DNA of 64,000 bases from Nocardia farcinica. GTDB lineage: Bacteria; Actinomycetota; Actinomycetes; Mycobacteriales; Mycobacteriaceae. Of the stretch, positions 1 to 7,138 are shown piece after piece. The translations under genes and the position numbers were made by a program. The DNA is taken from contig NZ_LN868938.1 in NCBI RefSeq assembly GCF_001182745.1, positions 1-64,000 on the forward strand, in the 5' to 3' direction. Below the pieces are notes generated by a model. The model was not told the origin of the DNA. It did no database searches and was given only the letters and a program-made list of their open reading frames with translations. Positions within the stretch are counted from its first letter, which is position 1; the number at the start of each line of letters is the position of its first letter.

Positions 1-279
1 CTGACTGGGAGTACGAAGGCCGCCTGCACAAGACAACGGGGCAGCGAACCTTCTTCTGCACCGGCACGGACGACGCCGAGATGCCTCGACCTGGAGAACC
101 TCGGCCGCGGCGAACCGCTCGCCCATGTCCGCGCCGAGTTGGGTGGGCGTGACCTGGCCTGCTGGTGCCCGCTAGAGGACGAGCACGGCAACCGAATCCC
201 CTGCCACGCGGACGTGCTGCTGGAGATCGCCACGCCGGGTCGCTCGTTCTGTAAGCGGATGTCGATATTGGTTGACTGA
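1..279 (+). pseudogene. 3' end of a DUF4326-like gene, apparently frameshifted
   Basis: From about 88 to the TGA at 277-279 the frame reads LGRGEPLAHVRAELGGRDLACWCPL and then a CHADVLLEIA motif. That Cys-Trp-Cys plus Cys-His pattern is the C-terminal signature of the DUF4326 family, common in actinophages and integrated elements. Upstream of about position 80 this frame loses protein-like character, while the frame starting at position 3 looks coding (WEYEGRLHKTTGQRTFFC). A frameshift near 80-90 is the simplest reading. The 5' end is beyond the window. The function of DUF4326 is unknown. Confidence 0.5.
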
Positions 280-341
280 TAGCTGGCGCGCGGTAGCATC
301 TCGAACATGCGTTCGAGACCAGAGACGGGGCATGTAGAAGG

Positions 342-654
342 GTGGGAACCGGCCGTCACCAACGACCTCTGGGGCCACCGCGAACGCCCAAACTCGTATG
401 GGTACGCCTCGACGCCATCATGGTCCGCAACCCGGCCTACCCATCCGCAACAACACCGCCGGCATCGACATGTCCGGCGAAGTCCCCGGACTCCTCCACG
501 GCTGGATCCCCACCGCCAAAGGCGACTGGATGGGTCTGGTCAACTTCGACGTCCACTACGCGACGGCCGCCCGCTGCGACTTCGGCAACAACTCGTCCCC
601 TCGTACGCGCTCCGTGGCGTGCGAGCCAGAATCAAAGTGAAGCGCCGACCCTGA
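342..654 (+). pseudogene. broken conserved hypothetical gene with two frameshifts
   Basis: Coding character moves through three frames. The first frame gives VWVRLDAIMVRNPAYP, the second gives DMSGEVPGLLHGWIPT followed by KGDWMGLVNFDVHY, and the third gives DGRPLRLRQQLVPSYALR. Joined, these make one continuous protein resembling short hypothetical proteins I recall from streptomycete elements. The joints near 440 and 560 each need one missing base. The start is uncertain: ATG at 342 is the first in frame. A hairpin terminator follows directly. Real decay and sequencing error cannot be separated here. Confidence 0.5.
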
Positions 655-686
655 TAGCCGCAGGGTCGGGCGCTTCACCTTGTTTT
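634..686 (+). terminator. Rho-independent-like terminator
   Basis: The arms at 634-653 and 661-680 pair almost completely with one bulged C, around a loop of about 7 nt. The right arm is followed by TGTTTTG. It sits at the end of the broken gene at 342-654. Confidence 0.7.
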
Positions 687-839
687 GACCGTCAGTCCTG
701 ACCGTCGTCCGCGGCGTTCGCGGGCTCGTTCCAGTTGTCGTTCGCCGAACCGTCAGGGCCGGGACAAGCACCTCTACCACTCGTTCACCCCTTCCGATCG
801 CGTCGACCGCCAACCACCTGCAACGGATGCCGAAGCCGC

Positions 840-1151
840 TCATAAATCCGATCCGGCAGCGAACCGTCCGGCTCTCTTCATCGATCCACCCGTACTCGTC
901 GACCACACCCACGAACATCCGCGAGCTGAATCGAGACCCCCGGCTCCTCGCTCACGACCGGACCCGCCCGAATCCGGCACCAACAGCCCCTCCTCCACGA
1001 GGAGGCGATGCGCGGCCGTCTTTGCCCGGCACTCACCCACCACGCAATCCAGGTGCACCTGCATCGCATGATGAGCAGCAGCAACACTCGTCGCCGCCCA
1101 CAAGCCGTTACCGCAAGCGATCCTGTCCAAAAGCGCGGCGTCCCAACTCAT
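840..1151 (-). pseudogene. small minus-strand gene, probably frameshifted near its middle
   Basis: The ATG at 1151 overlaps the TGA of the HTH gene just upstream by an ATGA tetranucleotide, so the two were probably translationally coupled. The first 60 residues (MSWDAALLDRIACGNGLWAA, then a CVVGECRAKTAAHRLLVEEG stretch) look like a real protein. After about residue 62 the frame turns into Gly/Arg/Ser-rich sequence, and protein-like sequence continues in other frames (VSEEPGVSIQLADV, then VGVVDEYGWIDEESRTVRC at about 910-850). This suggests at least two single-base deletions. The family is not recognised. Confidence 0.4.
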
Positions 1152-1423
1152 GACGCAACTCCCGTCTGTATCGGCGGCACATCCAACACGGCACGGCCAC
1201 GTCGGGTCTCAGCCCAGCCCCGGCCGCGGCGAGTGACCTGCCACGCCCGCGGCACCTCCGCCGGTGCGGCAGCCGTCAACCCTCGGCAGGTCAACGCCTG
1301 CACCGACCTCCGCACCGTCGATACGCTCAACCGCGTCTTCTCGGCAATCTCCCGCACACTCAATGGACCGACCGAGTGCAGGACCGCCATGACGCGCGCC
1401 TCGTTGATGTGCACGCCCACCAC
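1148..1423 (-). CDS. small winged-helix DNA-binding protein
   Basis: This is a 91-residue protein. Residues about 8-60 (MAVLHSVGPLSVREIAEKTR, then LSVSTVRRSVQALTCRGL) form a textbook MarR/IclR-type winged helix: an opening helix, a turn with S-x-S-T-V-R-R as recognition helix, then a short basic wing. No ligand domain follows. A TGA lies in frame just upstream, so the start is GTG at 1423 or GTG at 1420. The stop overlaps the next gene by ATGA. It is probably a small regulator carried by the element, with unknown targets. Confidence 0.6.
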   Translation of the reverse strand: MVGVHINEARVMAVLHSVGPLSVREIAEKTRLSVSTVRRSVQALTCRGLTAAAPAEVPRAWQVTRRGRGWAETRRGRAVLDVPPIQTGVAS

Positions 1424-1680
1424 CTGGATTCACGTGTAGAGAACAAAGAAAGAGGGACGCCCGAGGCTGTGGAACAGCGAAAGCCGGCCCTCCACAGTGG
1501 ATGCCTGACCTGCTGACCTCGGGCGCCCCACCTGCGAGGTTAGGGAGCGCGTGCACCAGCACACCAGGATCTTGCAAAAACTTGCACCACTTCGAGACAA
1601 TCTAGCAAGAACTTGCGACAACCCTGGTGATGGAATAACACGGTCCGCAAACCCACCCCCACCCCTCCAGGAGAACAAAC
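1424..1680. other. non-coding control region of the cassette
   Basis: No convincing gene is seen in these 257 bases. The region separates the minus-strand HTH gene from the plus-strand cassette starting at 1681, so it should hold divergent promoters. It contains a spaced pair of near-palindromic boxes at 1572-1617 and ends with an AGGAGA ribosome-binding site before the 83-aa gene. Confidence 0.5.
1572..1617. promoter_or_regulatory. paired GCAARAACTTGC operator-like boxes
   Basis: GCAAAAACTTGC at 1574-1585 and GCAAGAACTTGC at 1605-1616 differ at one base and lie 31 bp apart, close to three helical turns. Each is itself an imperfect inverted repeat (GCAA..TTGC). They lie 65-107 bp upstream of the 83-aa gene. 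Likely binders are the Scr1-type regulator at 2502 or the small HTH protein at 1148. Confidence 0.45.
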
Positions 1681-1932
1681 ATGCTCCTCACCTTCCTCGG
1701 CAAAGGCGGCTCCTCCGACCGCGACTGCCCCACCCTCTACGCCACCGACCGCGGCACCTACCTCGTCCAAGGCTGGATCACCGACACTGCCGGTGTCGTC
1801 GAAATCCCCCACCTCCTCCCCGGGTTCGCCGAACACGACACCTACATTGGTGCGACCATGACCGACACCGGGCGCGGTACTTTCACGCTGTCCGGCCGAC
1901 CGATCACCGACGCTGAGACACTGGACAGCTGA
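1681..1932 (+). CDS. small cassette protein upstream of DUF6879
   Basis: This is an 83-residue soluble protein beginning MLLTFLGKGGSSDRDCPTLY and continuing with YLVQGWITD. It has no signal peptide or membrane segment. Short proteins of this kind (LLTFLGK..., a YxxQGW motif) accompany Scr1-type regulators in streptomycetes and relatives, from my memory of such loci. An AGGAGA site 6-11 bases upstream supports the ATG. It is the first gene of the presumed 1681-3347 unit. Its molecular role is unknown. It could be a small partner of the DUF6879 protein. Confidence 0.7.
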   Translation: MLLTFLGKGGSSDRDCPTLYATDRGTYLVQGWITDTAGVVEIPHLLPGFAEHDTYIGATMTDTGRGTFTLSGRPITDAETLDS

Positions 1933-1989
1933 CGTTGGCGGCGGACGAGACCGCGATCGAGGTGCCGAAGCTAGAGAGGACGTTCTACG

Positions 1990-2505
1990 GTGCTGCTGTT
2001 GACCGGAGACGAAGCCGATGACCCTTTCCGGGAATGCCGACACACGGCTTTCCATCTAGAAGTCCGCGACAGCTACACCACCCCCACCGAATCCGAAGCC
2101 TTCCGACGCTTCCTCGACGGCGACCCCGACCCAGACGACTACAGCGACCGCCCCTGGACCCGATTCATGCGCGAAACCACCAGCCGCGGCGTCCATGTCA
2201 GCCGGGTCCGGGTCGTCACCGTCCCCCACACCGACTACCACCGCTGGCTACTCTCCATCACCGGCAGCAACGTCGACGCCGGCGAAGACATCCGCTATCT
2301 CCCGCGCCACCTCGCAGGCGACATCCCACCCGACGACTGGTGGCTGTTCGACGACACCCGGGTCGGCTTCAATCTCGTCACCTCAGACGGCCGCCCCGCG
2401 GGGCTCGCGATCACCAGCGACCCGCACATCGCCGCCTACTGCCGCGGCATCCGCGACCGCCTGTGGTCTACCGCCACCCCGTACCGCGACTATCTGGGCC
2501 ATTGA
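1990..2505 (+). CDS. DUF6879-type protein
   Basis: This 171-residue soluble protein matches the DUF6879 pattern. It has an N-terminal segment with aromatic and acidic residues (FHLEVRDSYTTPTESEAFRR), a middle RVRVVTVPHTDYHRWLL strand-helix, then DDWWLFDD and a C-terminal YRDYL. The family is nearly always encoded next to Scr1-like XRE regulators in Actinobacteria. The GTG start has AGAGAGGA upstream at a suitable distance. Its stop overlaps the TTG start of the regulator, indicating coupling. A toxin-antitoxin-like or modulatory role has been suggested for such pairs but is not demonstrated by sequence. Confidence 0.75.
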   Translation: MLLLTGDEADDPFRECRHTAFHLEVRDSYTTPTESEAFRRFLDGDPDPDDYSDRPWTRFMRETTSRGVHVSRVRVVTVPHTDYHRWLLSITGSNVDAGEDIRYLPRHLAGDIPPDDWWLFDDTRVGFNLVTSDGRPAGLAITSDPHIAAYCRGIRDRLWSTATPYRDYLGH

Positions 2506-3347
2506 CCACCAATCCGCACGAGGCTCGCGAGGCGCTGGGACGGCGCCTCCGTGAAATGCGGCGCCGCGCAGGACTGTCCGGCCGCGGCATGGCCGCTCTC
2601 GCCGGATGGCATGAATCCAAGGTCTCCAAGATCGAGTACGGGAAGCTGCGCCCCTCCGACGACGACATCCGCGCCTACTGCCTGCACGCTGGCGCACTCG
2701 ACCAAATCGAAGACCTTCTCGCCACCCTCCACAACCTCGACGGCGCCTACATGGAGATGCGGCGCCTGCTCGCCCGCGGGCAAGGGCGTAGTCAAGCCCA
2801 GCTGGTGCGGCTGGCCGAGGAGACCAAGCACACGCGGATCTTCCAGACCCAGGTGATCCCGGGGATTCTGCAAACGTCGGAGTATGCGCGCGCGACGCTC
2901 GAATTCTCGGCCGCCCGCCACCGCCTGCCCGTCGACGACGTGGAGGAGGGCGTGGCGCGGCGGATGGAGCGCCAACAGTTCTTGTATCGGGGGGATCGCC
3001 GCTTCCACATCTTGATCGCTGAGCAGGCGTTGTGGACGACGGTGGGCAGTGTGGATGTGATGGCGGGGCAGATGGACCGGCTGGTGGCGGTGTCGAGTCT
3101 GCCGCGCTTGATCCTCGGTATCGTCCCGGCGACGGCTGAGATTCCGATGCAGACTACGAATTTCGTCATGTTCGACGACCGGCTGGTGACGGTGGAGACG
3201 ATCACCGCGGAGCTGAAGGTGACGCAGCCGCGCGAGGTGGCTATGTACGCGCAGGCGTTCGAGCTGCTCGCTGAGCAGTCGGTTACGGGGGAGAAGGCTC
3301 GCGCGCTGATCGTGGGCGTGCTGGAGCGGCGCCGATCCGTCTCGTAG
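2502..3347 (+). CDS. Scr1-family XRE regulator with DUF5753-like C-terminus
   Basis: This 281-residue protein has two parts. Residues about 8-65 form an XRE helix-turn-helix (LGRRLREMRRRAGLSGRGMA, then ESKVSKIEYGKLRPSDDDI). Residues about 90-275 form the DUF5753 domain, with the typical Q-x-x-x-I-P-G-I-L-Q-T-x-x-Y-A motif, an LIAEQAL segment and an FVMFDD motif. TTG at 2502 is chosen because it overlaps the DUF6879 stop in a TTGA tetranucleotide. The same frame is open far upstream, but that part is antisense-like and overlaps DUF6879. It probably autoregulates the cassette. Scr1 relatives control morphology or silence element genes. Confidence 0.85.
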   Translation: MTTNPHEAREALGRRLREMRRRAGLSGRGMAALAGWHESKVSKIEYGKLRPSDDDIRAYCLHAGALDQIEDLLATLHNLDGAYMEMRRLLARGQGRSQAQLVRLAEETKHTRIFQTQVIPGILQTSEYARATLEFSAARHRLPVDDVEEGVARRMERQQFLYRGDRRFHILIAEQALWTTVGSVDVMAGQMDRLVAVSSLPRLILGIVPATAEIPMQTTNFVMFDDRLVTVETITAELKVTQPREVAMYAQAFELLAEQSVTGEKARALIVGVLERRRSVS

Positions 3348-3480
3348 TGGTTCCAGGTGGCTGAGGGGGCTTGCAGGGGCATCTTTTGCTGGCGTAGTGT
3401 TGATGCGCAACTAAAGTATGTATGCGACACACCGGCGCGGATCTGTTCGACGTGTCGTCAGCACGAGCCAGGAGGTACCA

Positions 3481-3675
3481 ATGTCCACCGAACCGCGATG
3501 GTTGACCCGACGTCAGGTCGCTGAGATCACCGGATTCTCCGTGAAGACGCTGGAGAACTGGGCTCAGATGAAGCCGCGGAAGGGGCCGAAGTGCTTCAAG
3601 GTCGCCAACCGCTATCGGTACCTGGCCACGGACGTACAGGCGTGGCAGGAGCAGCGGCAGCGCGCGGCGGCGTGA
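3481..3675 (+). CDS. xis: excisionase-like HTH protein
   Basis: This 64-residue basic protein reads WLTRRQVAEITGFSVKTLEN at its N-terminus, the MerR/AlpA-type helix-turn-helix of integrative-element excisionases. A basic C-terminus with NRYRYLATDVQAWQEQ follows. It lies 25 bp before the integrase, the usual xis-int arrangement. The frame is open from 3418, but the ATG at 3481 with AGGAGG a few bases upstream is the clear start. It would bend DNA and direct excision by the integrase. The gene symbol is functional, by position. Confidence 0.8.
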   Translation: MSTEPRWLTRRQVAEITGFSVKTLENWAQMKPRKGPKCFKVANRYRYLATDVQAWQEQRQRAAA

Positions 3676-3700
3676 GCTTTCGGGACATCGAGGACGACAC

Positions 3701-5017
3701 ATGGCGCAAGTAGCGATGGAGCCCGGCGCGCTCCCGCCCCCGCACAAACTGAACCCTGTGAAAGTGGATGGGGTCTGGCGGTTGGACCGGGTCCGCCACC
3801 GGGCATTCAATGGCGCCTACGTCCGCACCAGTGGGTCGGGGCGCACCAAGAGGGAGTGCCTGGCCGACTGGCATCAGAACTTCGAACGTAACCGCCGCAA
3901 GGGTAGCTCGACCACTCGCGCCACCGGCAAGGAGGCGTTCAAGGCCACGGACAAGATGGCGAAGGCGTTCGACGCCTACTATGCGCGGCAGCAGAAGAAG
4001 GCCGAGGCGGGGCAGATCACTGAACAGTCCCTGTTGACCTTCCATCGCGCGATCTATGTCGGTGACGGCCCGCTGGCGAAGCCGGACGCGTTGAAGCTGA
4101 TGAAGACGCTGGGGGATTTGTCGATAGGGGAGGTGGGGAAGCCGTCGTTCCTGGCCGACTATCTGGAGAGTCTGGCTGAGACCTCTCCCGGGGTGGCTGG
4201 GCATCATTGGACGGTCCTGTCGGGAGTGTTCAAGTTCCTCACGTTGAGCAGTGACCTGTTCGACTACAGCCCGATGCTGCCGGTGCCGCGGCCGGTTCAG
4301 GGTGGGGGTGGTCAGCGGGCGTTGACAGTGGAGGAGCGTGAGTTGCTGTGCCCGGTGATCGGCGAGGGTCAGAAGCGGGCGCGTTATCTGCTGCCGATGG
4401 TGCTTCTGATCTTGGGGACGGGCTTGCGGCCCGGGGAGGCGCTGGCGGTTCGCTGGTGTGATTTGCGCGGCTTGGAGGATGAATCTCTGCCGAACATCAC
4501 CTTGCATGTGTGCGGCACGATGGTTGCGCGTAAGGGTGCGTACGTGCGTCAGCCGTACCGGAAGTCGGCGAAGAAGTCGAAGGTGTCGAACGACTTCTAT
4601 CTGGTGTTGCCGGGCTGGTTGACGATGGTGGTGCGGGCGTGGTGGCGGATGGCGGGCGAGGTTGAGGCCGATGCGCACATCTTTGTGAGCATGCTGGGGC
4701 AGGTAGTGCGGTTGAGCACTGCTGATAGCGCGTTGTTGAGGGCTCGGCGTGGTTCGGAGTTGGAGTGGTTGCAGTTCGGGAATCTGCGGGATACGGCGGC
4801 CACGCATGTGGCGGGGGTGACGGGGGATCCGCGGAATGCGAGTGCTCAGTTGGGGCATGCCGAGGGGGTAACGGTGGCGATGCGGCACTATGTTGATGAC
4901 CAGGGGTACACGCACCCGGCGGTGGACTTCTCGAAGGAGTTGGAGAGCTTGTGTCCGGCCAATCTTGGAGCAAAGTTGGAATCGGGTGTTGATCCGTTCG
5001 CTTGGAGTTGCTCGTGA
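3701..5017 (+). CDS. int: tyrosine site-specific integrase
   Basis: This 438-residue integrase has an N-terminal AP2-like/SAM-like DNA-binding part (residues about 1-190) and a C-terminal catalytic domain. Box I is visible as LGTGLRPGEALAVRW with the catalytic Arg. Box II reads GNLRDTAATHVAG with the second Arg, then QLGHAEGVTVAMRHYV with the late His and the nucleophilic Tyr. The His usual before the LR of box II is a Gly here, as happens in some actinobacterial element integrases. It probably catalyses insertion at the ribF leader 22 bp downstream. ATG at 3701 follows xis closely. Codon use is less GC-biased than in the chromosome. Confidence 0.92.
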   Translation: MAQVAMEPGALPPPHKLNPVKVDGVWRLDRVRHRAFNGAYVRTSGSGRTKRECLADWHQNFERNRRKGSSTTRATGKEAFKATDKMAKAFDAYYARQQKKAEAGQITEQSLLTFHRAIYVGDGPLAKPDALKLMKTLGDLSIGEVGKPSFLADYLESLAETSPGVAGHHWTVLSGVFKFLTLSSDLFDYSPMLPVPRPVQGGGGQRALTVEERELLCPVIGEGQKRARYLLPMVLLILGTGLRPGEALAVRWCDLRGLEDESLPNITLHVCGTMVARKGAYVRQPYRKSAKKSKVSNDFYLVLPGWLTMVVRAWWRMAGEVEADAHIFVSMLGQVVRLSTADSALLRARRGSELEWLQFGNLRDTAATHVAGVTGDPRNASAQLGHAEGVTVAMRHYVDDQGYTHPAVDFSKELESLCPANLGAKLESGVDPFAWSCS

Positions 5018-5075
5018 GCTGCGAAGTAAGGTCTGAACTGTGCAGAGATGGCGAAGTCTCGACGATGTGCCCGCG
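5018..5075. other. inferred right attachment site at the ribF start
   Basis: Only 22 bp separate the integrase stop from the ribF GTG. Actinobacterial integrases usually sit next to their att site, so the core probably lies in this stretch, overlapping the ribF leader or first codons. No matching direct repeat was found elsewhere in the window, as expected if the left end is outside. Position is inferred from layout, not from a seen repeat. Confidence 0.35.
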
Positions 5076-5999
5076 GACTGGGGTCGGTGTGTGCTCACGA
5101 TCGGTGTTTTCGACGGGGTGCACCGCGGCCACGCGCAACTGATCAGCAGAGCCGTGAAATCGGCCGCGGCACGGGGTGTTCCCGCCGTGCTGATGACCTT
5201 CGACCCGCACCCGATGGAGGTGGTGCGGCCCGGCTCCCATCCCGCGCAGCTGACCACCCTCACCCGCCGGGCCGAACTGGTCGAGGAACTGGGCATCGAC
5301 GTGTTCTGCGTGATGCCGTTCACCCAGGACTTCATGAAGCTCACCCCCGCCCGCTACGTGCACGACCTGCTGGTCGAGCGGTTGCACGTGGCCGAGGTGG
5401 TCGTCGGCGACAACTTCACCTTCGGCAAGAAGGCCGCGGGCACCGTGGACACCATGCGGGAGCTGGGGGAGCGCTTCGGCTTCGAGGTCGACGGGGTCAA
5501 GCTGGTCGGCGAACACGCCGTCACGTTCTCCTCCACCTACATCCGCGCCTGCGTCGACGCCGGCGACATGCGCGCGGCCGCCGAAGCGCTGGGCCGCCCG
5601 CACCGCGTGGAGGGCGTGGTCGTGCACGGCGACGGCCGCGGCCGCGAACTCGGCTTCCCCACCGCCAACGTGGCGCCGCCGATGTATGCCGCGATTCCCG
5701 CCGACGGCGTGTACGCGGGCTGGTTCACCGTGCTCGGGCCGGGGCCGACCATCGGCACCGTGACGCCGGGGGAGCGCGCGATGGCGGCGATCTCGGTCGG
5801 CACCAACCCCACCTTCTCCGGCCGCGCCCGCACGGTGGAGGCCTACGTCATCGACGGTCAGGCCGACCTGTACGGCCAGCACGTCGCCGTCGACTTCGTC
5901 GAGCACCTGCGCGGCATGGAGAAATTCGACGGGCTGGACTCGCTGATCGCGGCGATGCGGCGCGACGTGGACAACGCCCGCCGGATCCTCACCGCCTGA
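5040..5999 (+). CDS. ribF: bifunctional riboflavin kinase/FMN adenylyltransferase
   Basis: This 319-residue enzyme makes FMN and then FAD. Residues about 18-30 carry the nucleotidyltransferase signature GVFDGVHRGHAQLI. SSTYIR marks the end of the adenylyltransferase domain, and the C-terminal kinase has GRELGFPTANV and GVYAGW. Length is normal for actinobacteria. GTG at 5040 (VQRWRSLDDVPADWGRC) matches the conserved N-terminus of the family. The native upstream region has been replaced by the integrated element, so transcription may now come from the element or from a reconstituted promoter. It is followed convergently by a small minus-strand gene. Confidence 0.96.
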   Translation: MQRWRSLDDVPADWGRCVLTIGVFDGVHRGHAQLISRAVKSAAARGVPAVLMTFDPHPMEVVRPGSHPAQLTTLTRRAELVEELGIDVFCVMPFTQDFMKLTPARYVHDLLVERLHVAEVVVGDNFTFGKKAAGTVDTMRELGERFGFEVDGVKLVGEHAVTFSSTYIRACVDAGDMRAAAEALGRPHRVEGVVVHGDGRGRELGFPTANVAPPMYAAIPADGVYAGWFTVLGPGPTIGTVTPGERAMAAISVGTNPTFSGRARTVEAYVIDGQADLYGQHVAVDFVEHLRGMEKFDGLDSLIAAMRRDVDNARRILTA

Positions 6000-6006
6000 G
6001 CGGCGC

Positions 6007-6240
6007 CTAGGGCAGCTCCCGTTCCGGCACCGTCCACCGGTAGATCTGCCCGTCGCGCAACTCCACCGCCACCGGCGGCTCGTCGGTGGGGTTGGCCGCC
6101 AGGTGCGCGAGCACCTTGGTGCGGCCGCGGATGGTCTCGCCGTTGTCGGTCCAACGCAGGTAGGGGTGCAGCATGGGGCGCAACGCGGCGTAATCACCGC
6201 GGGTGAGCGCGTCGAGCACATCCGCAACGGCCGGGTCCAC
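6007..6240 (-). CDS. small NTF2-like protein
   Basis: This is a 77-residue protein from GTG at 6240, which reads [20 protein letters not shown], then [17 protein letters not shown]. That is the helix plus cone pattern of NTF2/SnoaL-like proteins, where a short helical hairpin precedes 'W-x-D' and 'G-x-x-x-x-G'. It is much shorter than typical (110-140 residues). The frame remains open to 6360, but the longer N-terminus is Pro/Arg-rich and would overlap the rpsO promoter region. Ligand and function are unknown. It is convergent with ribF, with 7 bases between the stops. Confidence 0.6.
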   Translation of the reverse strand: MDPAVADVLDALTRGDYAALRPMLHPYLRWTDNGETIRGRTKVLAHLAANPTDEPPVAVELRDGQIYRWTVPERELP

Positions 6241-6281
6241 GCCTTCGATTCCAGCACGCCGCGCGCCCGTGCGTACCGCGA

Positions 6282-6312
6282 TTGGGATCGGCGGGTCCGG
6301 CTCCGGTAAAGT
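6282..6312 (+). promoter_or_regulatory. candidate rpsO promoter
   Basis: TAAAGT at 6307-6312 makes a plausible -10 box, with TTGGGA at 6282-6287 as a weak -35 at 19 bp. It would give a leader of about 85 nt before rpsO, long enough for the autoregulatory S15 binding known in other bacteria. Confidence 0.35.
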
Positions 6313-6404
6313 GGCTCCTCGGGTTTGCTGCGGTCCGCGGTGGCTGCCCGGCCGGATCACCGGAGAATTCGAGCGCGGAACTGAGAAACAGGAGTGGATG
6401 CCCC

Positions 6405-6674
6405 ATGGCGCTGACCACCGAGCAGAAGTCGGCCATCCTGGCCGAGTACGGCCTGCACGAGAAGGACACCGGGTCCCCGGAGGCCCAGATCGCGCTGCTG
6501 TCGAAGCGGATCGCCGACATCACCGAGCACCTGAAGAAGCACAAGCACGACCACCACACCCGCCACGGCCTGATGGCGCTGATCGGTCGCCGCAAGCGGC
6601 TGTCGAAGTACCTGGCGGACAAGGACATCGAGCGCTACCGCGCGCTCATCGAGCGCCTGGGTCTCCGGCGCTGA
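6405..6674 (+). CDS. rpsO: 30S ribosomal protein S15
   Basis: This 89-residue protein matches S15 over its full length, with the conserved [25 protein letters not shown] and [12 protein letters not shown] segments. It binds 16S rRNA helices and starts assembly of the platform. ATG at 6405 follows AGGAG at 11 bases. An earlier ATG at 6399 is in another frame. It is followed by a strong nested hairpin and then by gpsI, the common rpsO-pnp pairing. Confidence 0.98.
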   Translation: MALTTEQKSAILAEYGLHEKDTGSPEAQIALLSKRIADITEHLKKHKHDHHTRHGLMALIGRRKRLSKYLADKDIERYRALIERLGLRR

Positions 6675-6710
6675 CCGAGTAGCGGCCCCGCCGCACTCGC
6701 TTTCTCCAAC

Positions 6711-6772
6711 CGCCCGAGCCGCCGGCCCCACGCTCCCGACGGAGCGTCGCGCCGGCGGCTCGCGCGGGTTTT
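6711..6772 (+). terminator. nested long-stem terminator after rpsO
   Basis: A perfect 12-bp stem (6715-6726 with 6751-6762) encloses a second perfect 7-bp stem (ACGCTCC with GGAGCGT) and ends in GGGTTTTCC. It probably terminates or attenuates rpsO transcription, and could be an RNA processing site between rpsO and gpsI. Confidence 0.7.
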
Positions 6773-6830
6773 CCGGGGTGAATATCGCCCGTTCCGGTGA
6801 GCCGGTCGGGCCGCAGCCGACGGGGAGACG

Positions 6831-6836
6831 TAGAAT
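6831..6836 (+). promoter_or_regulatory. candidate -10 box for gpsI
   Basis: TAGAAT is close to the TATAAT consensus and lies about 300 bp before gpsI. No good -35 hexamer is seen at 16-18 bp. If used, it gives a long structured leader. Confidence 0.3.
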
Positions 6837-7004
6837 CGGCCCCGTTGGCTATTCGTGTATGAGGGGTGGTTACCTCCCCCGGGCACGAACAACATGTGCA
6901 CAGCCGTATGCACCCGCCGCGTGGCGTCGGTCTTCGGTAGTGGCCTCTCGAGTGGACATCCGCCCGTCGGGCTTCGATCGATGACCGCCTCCGCGTCGCC
7001 GTTT

Positions 7005-7125
7005 CCAAGGGGGATCGGCCGGGTGTGCGCGTCGTGGCCAGGAGGGCTACCGCGCGACCGTGCCGGGTACGGCTGACGACAGCCGGATCGCGTCCGACGG
7101 ACGCTCGATCCGGCGAGACGAGAGG
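7005..7125 (+). ncRNA. Actino-pnp-like structured leader of gpsI
   Basis: Actinobacterial pnp genes carry the conserved Actino-pnp RNA directly upstream. Here a strong hairpin is visible just before the start: CCGGATCG (7083-7090) pairs with CGATCCGG (7106-7113), and inside it CGTCC (7091-7095) pairs with GGACG (7099-7103) around GAC. A smaller GC-rich hairpin precedes it near 7060. Position and structure fit. The boundaries are approximate and no covariance model was run. It is probably cut by RNase III or similar for PNPase autoregulation. Confidence 0.55.
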
Positions 7126-7138
7126 TTGAGAGAAGACA

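Larger units (their letters stand above)
1..5017. mobile_element. right part of an integrated element
   Basis: A tyrosine integrase, an excisionase-like HTH gene and an Scr1/DUF6879 regulatory cassette lie together immediately left of the ribF core block. Codon use here is less GC-biased than downstream, with many TTG, GTT and TCT codons in the integrase. The left end is outside the window, and no replication or transfer genes are visible, so prophage, integrative conjugative element and plasmid-derived island cannot be told apart. The first 1.2 kb looks decayed. The right border is inferred to fall at or just after the integrase stop. Confidence 0.75.

Noticed and set aside
1430..1678. 82-residue minus-strand open frame
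   Set aside because: No domain or ribosome-binding site, and it lies across the operator region of the cassette.
2034..2501. Upstream part of the open frame of the Scr1 regulator
   Set aside because: It overlaps the DUF6879 gene and is Arg/Pro-rich; the TTG coupled to the DUF6879 stop is the better start.
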